From the NCBI GenBank assembly GCA_001632425.1, contig KV425676.1, forward strand, positions 32,437-55,076: a stretch of DNA of 22,640 nt, in the 5' to 3' direction. Source of the stretch: Neolentinus lepideus HHB14362 ss-1 (Eukaryota; Basidiomycota; Agaricomycetes; Gloeophyllales; Gloeophyllaceae). Positions within the stretch are counted from its first letter, which is position 1; each line of letters opens with the position of its first letter. A program made the position numbers and the translations under genes. Shown in pieces: positions 1-8,651 of the stretch. The notes below the pieces were generated by a model. That model searched no databases. It saw only the letters and a program-made list of their open reading frames with translations, and was not told the DNA's origin.

Positions 1-572
1 AAAGTAATTATATGGGATATCCATTTTGATCAACATTTTGCAGGTCCTCAAAGAGTGGGACTCCCACAGTGTCAGCCAGTTCCAAGTACACAGCGGAGAG
101 GGAAGTAGTATATGGTCAGATTTTTTTACTCGTGTATAGTAGCCTGCAGTGTCTTCACAGGTAGCAGTAACATAAGCCAGTTACGAGTACACGACTGAGG
201 CCTTGTCTTCATAGTTTGTACTCTATCTGTATATCTGGAAATAGTTCTTGGCAATGTGCAGTGACAAATGCAGATGTCGACGACTTGAGGTTGTGAGTCC
301 TTGTTTTTAGTGCTGCTTATGGCCACAGGGAGTGATCAGCTCGATTTCTGCTGTGGGATGGACCATTTGCTGGCAGCATCCATGGTACATACTGTCAAGG
401 ACCCCGTACTTGGACACCCTAGTGTGTAATACCTGCCATGCTCACTATACTTCATGTATTGCCCCAATTCTACTTACAAAATGTCGGTACCTATCATATC
501 TACCACTCCTATGTACTTTTGAATTTTATGCATGATGTACAAGCACCAGGAATATTTCATTGGTCATCATGT
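1..572. other. No firm gene
   Basis: I see no recognisable gene here. A possible intron end (a pyrimidine-poor stretch ending in GCAG at about 40-43) is followed by a short open stretch on the plus strand up to about 150, which could be the start of an exon, but nothing identifies it. Confidence 0.3.
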
Positions 573-824
573 CTATTGTGGCTGAAGACTGTCTACTCGG
601 ACAGCAAGCATGGGCACCATTTCAGCAGAGAAAACTTACTTGAAACTGATTCCATTAACTGCCATGGCATGCCAGACTATCCTTCAGTACATTCCAGGCT
701 CAAATGAGAGTCCATTGGGCTGTTGTAGCATGCCCCCAACCTCAGGATCCAGGTGGCTGAGGCAGGCCCCATCCGTAATTGAGTTATCACACTCATAGAA
801 CAAGACTGATTCCACTTGAACCAG
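573..824 (-). pseudogene. Decayed coding remnant, unknown family
   Basis: On the minus strand one frame reads protein-like from 824 down to 573, with segments such as YECDNSITDGACLSHLDPEV and RIVWHAMAVNGISF. It is interrupted by TGA at 686-684. A TAA at 638-636 follows, but the same bases form a perfect GTAAGT splice donor, so this may be an exon end with an intron of about 58 bases ending in CTTCAG. The last stop (TAG) is at 575-573. The TGA is what CGA would become after C-to-T change, as in the other dead genes of this window. I do not recognise the family. A longer open stretch in another frame over 677-961 could be a shadow, or could be the true frame before a frameshift. Confidence 0.35.
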
Positions 825-1854
825 GCCAAAACATCATCATTTGGACCAAAGGAATGATACATACAGTCCCAGCAAGCCAACACCTGGTCAATGATGAAAT
901 CCCCTTTTTGCTTTTTCACCGTCCTGTTTCCACCACTGGTACACTTGAACTGAATCCCCAATGCCTTGTTGCACCAATAAATTTATAGTAAAAATTGTAG
1001 CATGTACCAAGACTGTATCCTGATAGTTATACCAAGTGCCATGAGATCAGCTATCAAGGCCGCCACTGGAGGAGGCTTCAAAGCACTGGAGGTTGAGTCA
1101 CTTGAAATCCAGAGAGCGGCAGCAATGGCTGGCACATAGAGACCTTCAATACAGCTGAATCTACAGAGTCAGGAACTCAAGACAGAGCCAAGGATCCATA
1201 GAGTGAACTAGTGTATAACTTGAGGAGTAGCAACAGTGTTGTAGACCATGAAAGCATAAGGATAGGGAGATGGTGGGCCACGGAGGAGTTTGAAAGCACC
1301 AAATCAGGCAAGTCTGACAACAACAATGGGTATATCTCAAGCAATTTTAGAGACTTTGGCCTGAAACTCAGGGGTAATGTCCAGTCAAATGAGGGCTTTC
1401 AAATGGCATATAAATTGCATAGTAATGAGGGGTAGGGAGCGAGACAAAGCCCCGCTGTCTGAGTAGCCAGTGTGTCTGAGTAGGTGACCCCAGACAGTAA
1501 TGTTAAGGCCCCAAAAACCACGAGTAGAATAGTAGTGTCACACAGTGTGACCATGTAACACATTGACTTGTATGGCCAATAACCTCTTTTGGATGACATT
1601 CTAAGGTCCAAAATTGACACAGAAATGATCTTACACTAAACAACAAATACTACCAGGTACTAACATCGAGCGCCCAAGGTCTATGAGGTGTAAAAAATGG
1701 TGAAGCCAATGTCATGGACAACGTGTCTTGGAGATGTCTGATATAGTATCCCACAGCATTCAGACTCAGTGAGCTCGAATGCACATCCTTGCAGAGGTTT
1801 GGAAGATGCAGAGGCAGACACGTAGGAGTAAGAAGAGCTGAATAGACCTACAAC
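825..1854. other. No gene recognised
   Basis: About 1 kb of CpG-poor sequence. The open frames are short (a 74-codon one on plus at 1211-1435 and a 73-codon one on minus at 1399-1620), overlap on opposite strands, and have no recognisable motif or convincing splice context. Confidence 0.4.
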
Positions 1855-2878
1855 TTGACTCAACAACCATCCAGCGACCAGTCTATTGACACTCCCACTC
1901 CATGTCCTGCTTCACATCTTGCCTGCTATGGGCGCACTCTAGAACTCATCCAACTTTCCCACCATGGGCTTGCACATGCTGCAGTTGAGGAAGATGCCGC
2001 GTTCAAGGATGGGACCTCAACATGGACAGCAACAGCACCTGCCACTCCGAGGGTGACAGGGACAGATGGGAGATGGGCAGGTGGTAAGCTTGAGCTCCTG
2101 GCAGATGTGGTGAGTCCCATGGCTTGTATGTTCTGTGGCCCTCACTGCTCAGGCTGCCAGGTCCTCGATGCCAGATATTGATTGCTCCATCACCCTCTTG
2201 CTGCCTGCTCAGCTGCCTGCTCCTGCTCCATTGTCATTTCACCACCTGCTCCATCACTGCCCCCACCACCCTCAGACCGAGCTGCCATGCATTGCACCTC
2301 ACCATCTCCAACACCCATCCCAGCCCATGCCCCCACCCACCACCCTTGATTCCAGTGCTGAGTATGAGACCAGATGCATCAGCTGGGAGGTCTGTGCACA
2401 GGGTGCCTCATTCCACGATGACTTAGCTCGCTGGGAAGCCCACTGTGCTGCCTGGTGCATCCCCATCTCACATTTCTCACCTCACCATTTCTCACCTACC
2501 TATAGCACCCCTTATGTAGCTCCTCAAGCAGCCATAACAGTGCCCAGCCTGAGCCCAGCACCTCTGCAAAATGCCTCCACCCATGCACCCTTGCACATCC
2601 TGCCTGGGTCAGCCCCCACATGCCCCGCAGGTTCTACTTGTGTCCCACAGACACCCTCACCCCTTAGTTGTCATCCTATAAGTTATCTTTTGCTATTGCT
2701 CCATTTATTGCCAAAGTACTTAAACACTATGTTTTCCCTAATCATCGCTGTCATTACCAATCCACTTGTCCTCTGTCCATTCCACAAACATCTGATCATC
2801 CCTCTCCATGCTCTGACTTTCAGTCTCATCTATGGATGGTCTGCTGTTTATAGCTTCAATACCATCACCCTCCAATGA
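1855..2878 (+). CDS. Possible two-exon gene, Pro/His/Ser-rich protein of unknown function
   Basis: Two open frames join in phase through a plausible 43-base intron. Exon 1 runs 1855-2109, the intron 2110-2152 (GTGAGT at the donor, CTCAG at the acceptor), and exon 2 2153-2878. The joined product would be about 326 residues. The first part contains an acidic/polar stretch. The second is rich in Pro, His, Ser and Leu, with one more ordinary-looking segment (FHDDLARWEAHCAAW). No conserved domain is recognised. The last 140 bases run antisense over the end of the integrase gene, where the translation becomes hydrophobic and less credible, so the true end may be near 2700. A start upstream of 1855 is possible. 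Alternatively this is a chance open frame in C-rich DNA. Confidence 0.35.
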
Positions 2879-3980
2879 TACACTTTTGTCCATATCCACC
2901 TGATCACCAATCACCCTACCACCCATACACAACTCTGCTAGATTGGGTAGCAGCAGCACTTCTTCATCTTCAAGTTCTTCACAGGCTGCATTGGCTGCTG
3001 TCAAGACTTCCTGATCCAGCGCTTCTGGTTGGTTCTTGAATGTATCTAGTAAGTTAGTATATATAATCCAAAAGGAGTTCAATGTGACAGTAGGCAATCC
3101 AAGTCCCTCATAGAGTGCATGTGCTTGAACATTGAAGGCAGGTGGTGTCAGCTGGAAAACAGAATGATCATGCAGTGCCCACTGTTGCACCATCTCATTG
3201 AAGAGCTCATTGGGAACTCAAACCTGATGAGGACATAGGTCAGACACCAGCCCCGTTATTAGCCTCTGATGTTACCATGAAGTTCCTTGTCCCAAAGCGC
3301 TCTTGCTTATAGAATATGATGTCAGGGATGCCTTGAGGGAGGACCTTGTTTTTCTGTGCCTGGCATGGACTGGAGTTGAAATGCTGGACCCACGTATCCA
3401 CTTCTGCCTATATCCATGGTATTGCAAGCCACAGAAAGACAAGTCTATGGCCCCGACTTGAGCATATAACTTTTGATCAAGAGCATAGTAAATGTACTTC
3501 TCAAGATGCTTTCCAGGATTGTACAACCCTTGATGCACACCCCAATTCAAGATGTCCTCAAAACCAGGGGTGAACCAATGGCGAAAGTTTGACCATCCTA
3601 TCTCCAGTTTGATGTTATTTTTGTCATGTATCCATCAATGCTGGAGTGTTCCTATTAGACTCAGGTCTAACCAGTGATGGATAATTGTATGACAGTTTGC
3701 AATTCCGTTGTTCTCTGTCCCCGGATCAGACTGTGATACCAGTGGAACACCTATGCTCAGAGTCGAGTTAGTGATACCCCAGTCATGTGGTGAGGTATGC
3801 ACCACCCTCTTTGCAATAGGCCTCAATATAATAACTGGTGATAAGTCGTGGGTTCCGATTTGTCCACCACACTTTCAGCCACATAATGCAGCCAGAGTAA
3901 GGCTTAATACCAATATGGAAGTGTAATCCCAGAGACTTCCACTTGTCATGCTGATCTACCATGACAATATCCATGACCCC
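2738..3980 (-). pseudogene. DDE integrase (transposase) remnant, four exons, 5' truncated
   Basis: This encodes an integrase-core (RNase H fold) DDE enzyme of a type found in basidiomycete genomes, which would catalyse DNA strand transfer for a mobile element. Exons on the minus strand are 3980-3803, 3750-3498, 3444-3276 and 3223-2738. The introns (52, 53 and 52 bases) all have GT...AG ends and join in frame. The catalytic triad is visible: first Asp in MVDQHDKWK, second Asp in SQSDPGTENNG, and Glu in IKLEIGWSNFR. The conserved IMWLKVWWTNRNPRLI and KVLPQGIPDIIFYKQERFGT blocks follow, then an acidic C-terminal tail ending at 2738. Three in-frame stops kill it: TGA at 3637-3635 (LQH*WIHD), TAG at 3410-3408 (AIPWI*AEVD) and TGA at 3220-3218 (V*VPNEL). 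Both TGAs fit CGA to TGA. Homology begins exactly where the 640-base repeat ends (3983), so the N-terminal DNA-binding part is missing. The element's own ends are not identified. The family assignment comes from recalled motifs, not a search. Confidence 0.82.
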
Positions 3981-3982
3981 AG

Positions 3983-4621
3983 TGATATGCACAGACACAT
4001 GACAAAACCCACGAAGATGAGACCTAAAGACAGACACAACCACAAAGCAATCACCAAACCCTTGGTGTCAGATGGCTGCAAGGCCCAGGGTAACAAAGGG
4101 TATAGATAGTTCAGAGGGGATGGGTGTAGGTGAGATGTATAGATGGGGCTAAAGGGAGGTTGGCGCTGAGTCGCTATTCGGTGGCAGCCTGATTCTAGAG
4201 AGTGACACTATGCACTATCTAATGCTATACACACGGCACTATGTAGGCACTATATGATGCTTCTCCTAGTCGGCGCTGTATGATCTTCGGTGCTCTGTAG
4301 AAGAGCGCTACTTGCGGTCGCTATCTCTAACTCGGGTGTATAGACTCTGGTTAATACTATGTTACAGTGCACGAGGCTGCCTAAGAGAGAGGGACTTGTG
4401 AAGGGTTTGCTTACTATCAGTGACACTACACTGACTTGCTCTGTTGCTATCTCTGGGTGAAGTTGGAGGTACGCGAGAGTACCTAAATGCGAGATGCAAG
4501 ATGGACTTAGAAGAAACTCTGATGTGAGACTGAAATCTGAAGAGTGTGGTGAATATAACTTGTTGTACAAAACAGAAAAGTGATGTCTTAAATACAGGAG
4601 AGGGAGTGCTCTATGTCCGAT
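3983..4621. repeat. 640-base dispersed repeat, copy 1
   Basis: Starts TGATATGCACAGACACATGA and matches 17571-18212 in the same orientation, at roughly 80-85% by eye, over its whole length. Inside is a cluster of CACTAT motifs (about 4207-4255). Differences between the copies are dominated by CpG against TpG or CpA. The left edge sits against the integrase gene. The right edge of similarity is at CTATGTCCGAT. No long convincing ORF: a 159-codon minus frame (4729-4250) is not kept open in copy 2. The class is unknown. It could be a solo LTR, the end of a DNA transposon, or an untranslated part of a larger element. Confidence 0.85.
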
Positions 4622-4692
4622 GATGGGGTCTGAGACCCCAGACACTCTGATGAATTTGAAGTTGGTGAAACTTATAGTCAGAGGTTGATTAC
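4622..4692. other. Spacer with short hairpin, absent from repeat copy 2
   Basis: Sequence after the repeat edge that has no counterpart in copy 2. It begins with the perfect short hairpin GGGGTC-TGA-GACCCC (about 4625-4639) and leads into the tRNA-like unit. It may be the front of a SINE-like insertion covering about 4622-4799. Confidence 0.4.
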
Positions 4693-4766
4693 TGCACAAT
4701 AGCTCAGTGGTAAGAGCACCACAGCACAATTACAGGAGGTTGCTGGTTCAATTCCATCTTGTGCCA
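4693..4766 (+). tRNA. tRNA-like Pol III unit (decayed tRNA gene or SINE head)
   Basis: A-box TAGCTCAGTGG (4700-4710) and B-box GGTTCAATTCC (4745-4755) match the Pol III internal promoter. The acceptor arm TGCACAA pairs with TTGTGC (6 of 7 pairs), the D-stem GCTC/GAGC is perfect, and the T-stem has 4 of 5 pairs with loop TTCAATT. A TTTT run follows at 4767-4770 and could terminate Pol III. The anticodon stem is poor (CCACA against TACAG), so no anticodon can be assigned. This favours a tRNA-derived SINE head or a dead tRNA gene over a working tRNA. It lies in a segment missing from the second copy of the neighbouring repeat, consistent with insertion. Confidence 0.45.
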
Positions 4767-4871
4767 TTTTCCTGGCTTAGCTCATTTGACTCTATCATCA
4801 CCGACTCTAACTACCTACTACTGCAAGTTGCAGCCGATGCTGTAGTTTTAATGTATTACGCCCCCATTATA

Positions 4872-5050
4872 ATAGCAGTGTGTTATGTGTTACACAGTAT
4901 AGTATTGGGGTTAATGCATTATGCACCTCCAGTGCCCCAGAAAGGCTCCTACAAGCCAGGCTGGGCTTGAATTGGCTTACCCGGCACCCAGACATTATAT
5001 CCCGATTGGGTTTGCATGTCTAGTGTGGGAAGGAGGCTTCTATATTGGTT
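4872..5050 (+). repeat. Left terminal inverted repeat of element A
   Basis: Reads inward from ATAGCAGTG to TATATTGGTT. The reverse complement is found at 5902-6080. Shared landmarks include GTGTTACACAGTATAGTATTG, shortened here to its core TTACACAGTATAGTATTG, and CTAGTGTGGGAAGGAGGCTT. The 34 bases outside it (4838-4871) have no partner at the other end because that end is interrupted. Confidence 0.85.
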
Positions 5051-5901
5051 GGAGAGGGCCTGGGACCTTGTTTCTGGCACAGAAAAATCCGGAAAAATCA
5101 TGAAAAATCAGAATATATTGCTGCACCCATTTGGGACTGCATCAGTGCCAAAAATAGCTCTTCTATATATATAGAATGCTGCTGAATGTCACTCAGCTGC
5201 TCATATAAAATGGCCAAAATTGCCTAAAAATGCGGAAGAATTCAGGGTAGCTCCTGGGTGCCACCAGGGCCAGATGCCATCATGATATTATGTAATTACC
5301 TACCTAGTATCAGCAATATTTGATGTTATACACCTCTGGAACCCATTTTTCAGCCTCTTTCTGCTGGTGTGATCCATTTCTCCATCTGGATGAGATTTCT
5401 CAAGGCTGTACCACCTCAGCCATTAGAGCTATAGATATGAGACTTGTCCCATCCATTTATATCAGCTACCAGCTATCTATTGGTACCCCAAACTACCAAA
5501 AACATTTTTTCACACACTGCATTTAAAACACTTTTTTGTGTTTTCCCACACTAACACCCTCCCCCACAATCTGCCTTTTTGGGAATGGGGTCACCCAATA
5601 TAGGGCTACAGGTTTACTTAAGACACTGAGAGATTCTGATGAGTGGGTGACTACTTACCGCTTTTGGGCAGTACCCCTCCTGCAGCCTCTCCCCAGCTAC
5701 CGCTTTTGGTTCTGGTGGTCAATATCACCCCTCCCTAGTGTATACTAGTATATCAGAATATACTGATGAAGTCTGGGACAATTTGGATCATTAATCAGTG
5801 ACCCAGTACTGACTCCCCTCAAAAACATACATTTATCAACACCCTGGTACAGCCAGTACACCTACTGTCCAAGAAACTCCTTGTAATACAACCTACCTCA
5901 A

Positions 5902-6080
5902 ACCAATATAAAAGCCTCCTTCCCACACTAGACATGCAAACCCAATCAGGTCATTAATGTCTGGGTGCTGGGCAGGCCAATTTAAACCCAGCCCGGCTTG
6001 TAGGAGCCTTTCCGGGGCACTGGAGGTGCATAATCCATTACCCCCAATACTATACTGTGTAACACATAAAGCACTGCTAT
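5902..6080 (-). repeat. Right terminal inverted repeat of element A
   Basis: Inverted partner of 4872-5050. It stops at GCACTGCTAT, where the T-rich run (the complement of a LINE A-tail) begins, so the terminal bases of the element are lost or displaced. Confidence 0.85.
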
Positions 6081-7118
6081 TTTTTATTTTTTATTTTTTT
6101 CTGGTTTATTGTCTCCAGGGCATAGCCCTATGTTAGACTTTACATGACCTGTATGTATAGCTCGTTTTCTTCAACATGACAAACAAAAATCTGTGTAACA
6201 TTCACGAAGCCGCAGATTGTGGGGTGCAATGATGGGCGAGAGACCAGCGGTTAGTGTGAAGAGTAACGGTGGTGATGACAAGGGAAGTATGAGCTCAAGA
6301 AAAGGAGGGTGGATCTGGTCATCACTTGGGTGCATCAAAAACCCCTGTGGGGAAAAGCTACTGGGCTCACATCACCAGTGCCTTGTGGGCTCTTGTCACC
6401 CCCAAAGAAAATGAAACCTGAATTGCCTAGTTCCTCCTCTTCGGGCATCCCACATATAGATGGCCAGGATGCAAAATATGCGATGTTTGTAAGATTATAG
6501 AGTGGTCATAGGGTATGGGGTTCATAAGCGAATGGGCAGCAGCAGTTCTGCACTGGATCTATGATGAAGCATCATCTTCTGTTGGTGGTGGTAGGAGGTC
6601 CTCACCATGTGTCTTAGAGAAGCACTTTGTCTGATGCACGTATGTGAGCAGCAACTTCACTTCTGTTGTAAGCAGAGCTGAGAGGTCAGAGGCCACACAA
6701 CCAAGCTTGCATCGCAATTCAAATCGAGGCTGATCGTACTTGCTGCACTGGAGAACATAGTGATGCACATCTTCCGGTATACCAGGGCAGTGGTCACAGT
6801 ACTGGGTGGTGGAAGCTCCAATATGGTCAAGATATGCATTAAGTGGAATGTGACCTGTACACAGTTGCATGATAAGTGAGGCTTGAGGGCAGCGAAGCCC
6901 ATCAATGGCTTTGAGGAAGGATTTTGATGGTAACTTTCTGTTGATGTTTTTTGTATGCTCGTAGAGTGGGGAGTGTTTCCATTCCCCATGCCATTGCTTC
7001 CGGATGTGTGTACGGTATGCTTGCTTGAGAGCAGAGGTGCTGATGGGTAGGGATTTGCAGTGCAGTACCTGCGGGAGAAGGTTAGTGGGGCTAGAGTCAC
7101 CTTCAGCTGCTTTCTTCG
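6079..7118 (-). mobile_element. LINE 3' end (Tad1/L1-like), 5' truncated
   Basis: Read on the minus strand, this holds the last 186 codons of LINE ORF2, then about 460 bases of 3' untranslated sequence, and an A-rich tail (complement of the T-rich run at 6079-6100) preceded by GGAGACAATAAACCAG. The tail joins directly to the interrupted right TIR of element A, as expected for target-primed insertion into A. The 5' side stops abruptly at 7118/7119 where the palindrome starts. A 3' fragment ending in an A-tail is the usual form of a truncated LINE copy. Confidence 0.85.
6559..7118 (-). pseudogene. LINE ORF2 C-terminal fragment with CCHC-type tail
   Basis: An open frame runs from the junction at 7118 to the stop at 6559 with no interruption, about 186 codons. 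Landmarks are AKKAAEGDSSPTNLLP, then LPISTSALKQAYRTHIRKQW, then LIMQLCTGHIPLNAYLDHIG, then the cysteine/histidine knuckle CDHCPGIPEDVHHYVLQC (Cx2C...HHx4C). This is the region after the RNase H domain in fungal LINEs and probably binds the element's RNA. There is no start codon of its own, since the upstream endonuclease, reverse transcriptase and RNase H domains are absent. Unlike the plus-strand LINE at 14-20 kb it has no stops, so it is a younger insertion. The ORF beginning at Met 6870 is only part of this frame. Confidence 0.88.
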
Positions 7119-7657
7119 CTTCCTAGTGTATACTAGTGTATCAGAGTATACTGACCGAGTCTGGGACCATTTGGGCCATTATCCAGTGATCCAGTACTGA
7201 TTGACCTCAAAATCATGCATTTATTGATACCCTACTACAGCCAGTATACCTACTGCACTGGAAACATGCCATAATATAGCGTAGAGTATACCCATTTGAC
7301 CCTAGATCCTATCTCAGTCACCACCCAGTACCACAATGTGCTGTAAACAGCTTGTTCCGGTGCACACTAGTAGCTCAGGTCACTAGTCCAAACAGTCCAA
7401 AAATGATCTGAAAATGTCAGACAAGCTGTTTACAGCACATTGTGGTACTGGGCGGTGACTGAGATAGGATCTAGGGTCAAATGGGTATACTCTACGCTAT
7501 ATTATGGCATGTTTCCAGTGCAGTAGGTATACTGGCTGTAGTAGGGTATCAATAAATGCATGATTTTGAGGTCAATCAGTACTGGATCACTGGATAATGG
7601 CCCAAATGGTCCCAGACTCGGTCAGTATACTCTGATACACTAGTATACACTAGGAAG
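7119..7657. repeat. Near-perfect palindrome, 237-base arms, 65-base loop
   Basis: Bases 7119-7355 are the reverse complement of 7421-7657 with a single mismatch (A at 7323 against C at 7453) and no gap. The loop is 7356-7420. The right arm is the natural continuation of TIR element B, and the outer part of the arm also occurs in element A at 5732-5870, so the palindrome is two inverted copies of TIR-element interior. The left arm stops exactly at the LINE fragment. A transcript would fold into a very long hairpin. Confidence 0.95.
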
Positions 7658-8087
7658 GAGTGATATTGACCACCAGAACCAAAAGTGGTAGCTAGGGAGA
7701 GGCTGCAGGGGGGGTACTACCCAAAAGCGGTAGGTAGCCACCTGCTCATCAGAATCTCACAGTGTCTTAAGTAAACCTGTAGCCCTATATTGGGTGACCA
7801 TATTCCCAAAAAGGCAAGTTGTGGGGTGAGGTGCTAGTGTGGGAAAACACGAAAAAGTGTTTTAAACACAGTGCGTGAAAAAATACTTTTGGTAGTTTTT
7901 GGTACTCATAGATAGCTGGTAGCTGATATAAATGGATGGGACAAGTCCCATATCTATAGCTCTAATGGCTGAGGTGCTACAACCATCACAAATCTCATCC
8001 AGATAGAGAAATGAACCACACCAGTGGAAAGAGGCTGAAAAATGGGTTCCAGAGGTGTATAACATCAAATGTTGTTCGTATCAGGCA

Positions 8088-8305
8088 GTTGATTACATAA
8101 TATCATGATGGCATCTGGGCCCAAGGGATCCTAACAACTACCCTGAATTTTTCTGATTTTATGTGAGCAGCTGAATGGATATCATGAGAGGATTACATAA
8201 TATAATGATGCCATCTGACCCCATCAGGTCCCAGGAGCTACCCTGATTTTTTCGGCATTTTTAGGCATTTTTTGCGAATTTATATGGACAGCTGCATCCC
8301 ATTCT
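8088..8305 (-). repeat. Internal tandem duplication in element B
   Basis: Two units of about 90-125 bases share, in the same order on the minus strand, CAGCTG, an AT-rich stretch, TCAGGGTAG, and a CAGATG-CATCAT-ATATTATGTAAT block. One lies at about 8190-8305 and the other at about 8088-8180. Element A has one unit (about 5195-5300). The units differ by many substitutions, so the duplication is old or the intermediate was diverged. Confidence 0.7.
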
Positions 8306-8651
8306 GCAGCATTCTATATATATATATCAATCTAATTTTAGTACTGGAGGGGTCCCAAATGGGTCCAGGAATATATTCTGATTTATTCCGGGTTTTCCGC
8401 ATTTTTCTGGGCCAGAACCAAGGTCCTAGTCTATTATCACCAATATAGCAGCCTTTTTCCCACACTTGACATCCAAACCCGATTGAGATCTTGATGCCTG
8501 GGTGCTGGGCAATCCAATTCAAACCCAGCCTGGGTTCTGGGGAAATGTATGGCACAGCCTGGGGCATTAATACATTATGCTTAAAACATTACTAGGTATT
8601 GCATAAGGGTTTGTTAAAATATTAGACATGTAATACATTAATACTACAGCA

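Larger units (their letters stand above)
4838..6080 (+). mobile_element. TIR element copy A, non-autonomous, about 1.24 kb
   Basis: Begins TGCTGTAGTTTTAATGTATTA, matching copy B (minus, ending 8651) and copy C (plus, from 22215). It carries long terminal inverted repeats: 4872-5050 pairs with 5902-6080 at about 85-90% by eye. The interior (5060-5890) is shared with B at about 90%, including a conserved block around 5320-5526 and the first part of the palindrome arm found in B (5732-5870). Just after that, A jumps into its right TIR while B continues, so A looks like an internal-deletion derivative. No transposase is seen, so it must have been mobilised in trans. The outer 35 bases of the right end are missing, replaced by the A-rich tail of a LINE. 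The superfamily cannot be fixed. Confidence 0.8.
7119..8651 (-). mobile_element. TIR element copy B, one end only, ending in palindrome
   Basis: Inverted relative to copy A. The outer end is at 8651 (reverse complement of TGCTGTAGTATTAATG), and going inward (leftward) it follows the same order as A: terminal repeat region (8470-8651), interior (7658-8470), then the palindrome arm. It is closer to copy C than to A, with matching stretches such as AATATATTCCTGGACCCATT. No second TIR is present: the element turns back on itself at the palindrome centre and is cut at 7119. It carries an internal duplication near 8090-8305 that A lacks. No transposase coding is seen. Confidence 0.8.

Noticed and set aside
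677..961. 94-codon minus-strand frame
   Set aside because: Another frame over the same bases gives a more protein-like product with stops explained by C-to-T decay. I could not decide with certainty, so only the latter is listed, at low confidence.
4250..4729. 159-codon minus-strand frame across the 640-base repeat
   Set aside because: It is not kept open in copy 2 (only a 69-codon piece remains) and it runs through the tRNA-like unit; it is a shadow of a repeat.
7119..7657. Palindrome as an independent fold-back MITE
   Set aside because: The bases just outside the arms do not form a direct duplication, and the right arm is continuous with element B as in element A, so inverted duplication of the TIR element explains it better.
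5320..8068. Two 68-codon frames of equal length and similar sequence in elements A (5320-5526, plus) and B (8068-7862, minus), starting MMLYTSGTHFSASF
   Set aside because: About 20 nucleotide differences give 13 amino-acid differences by eye, so there is no sign of protein-level constraint. The similarity is simply that of the shared DNA element.
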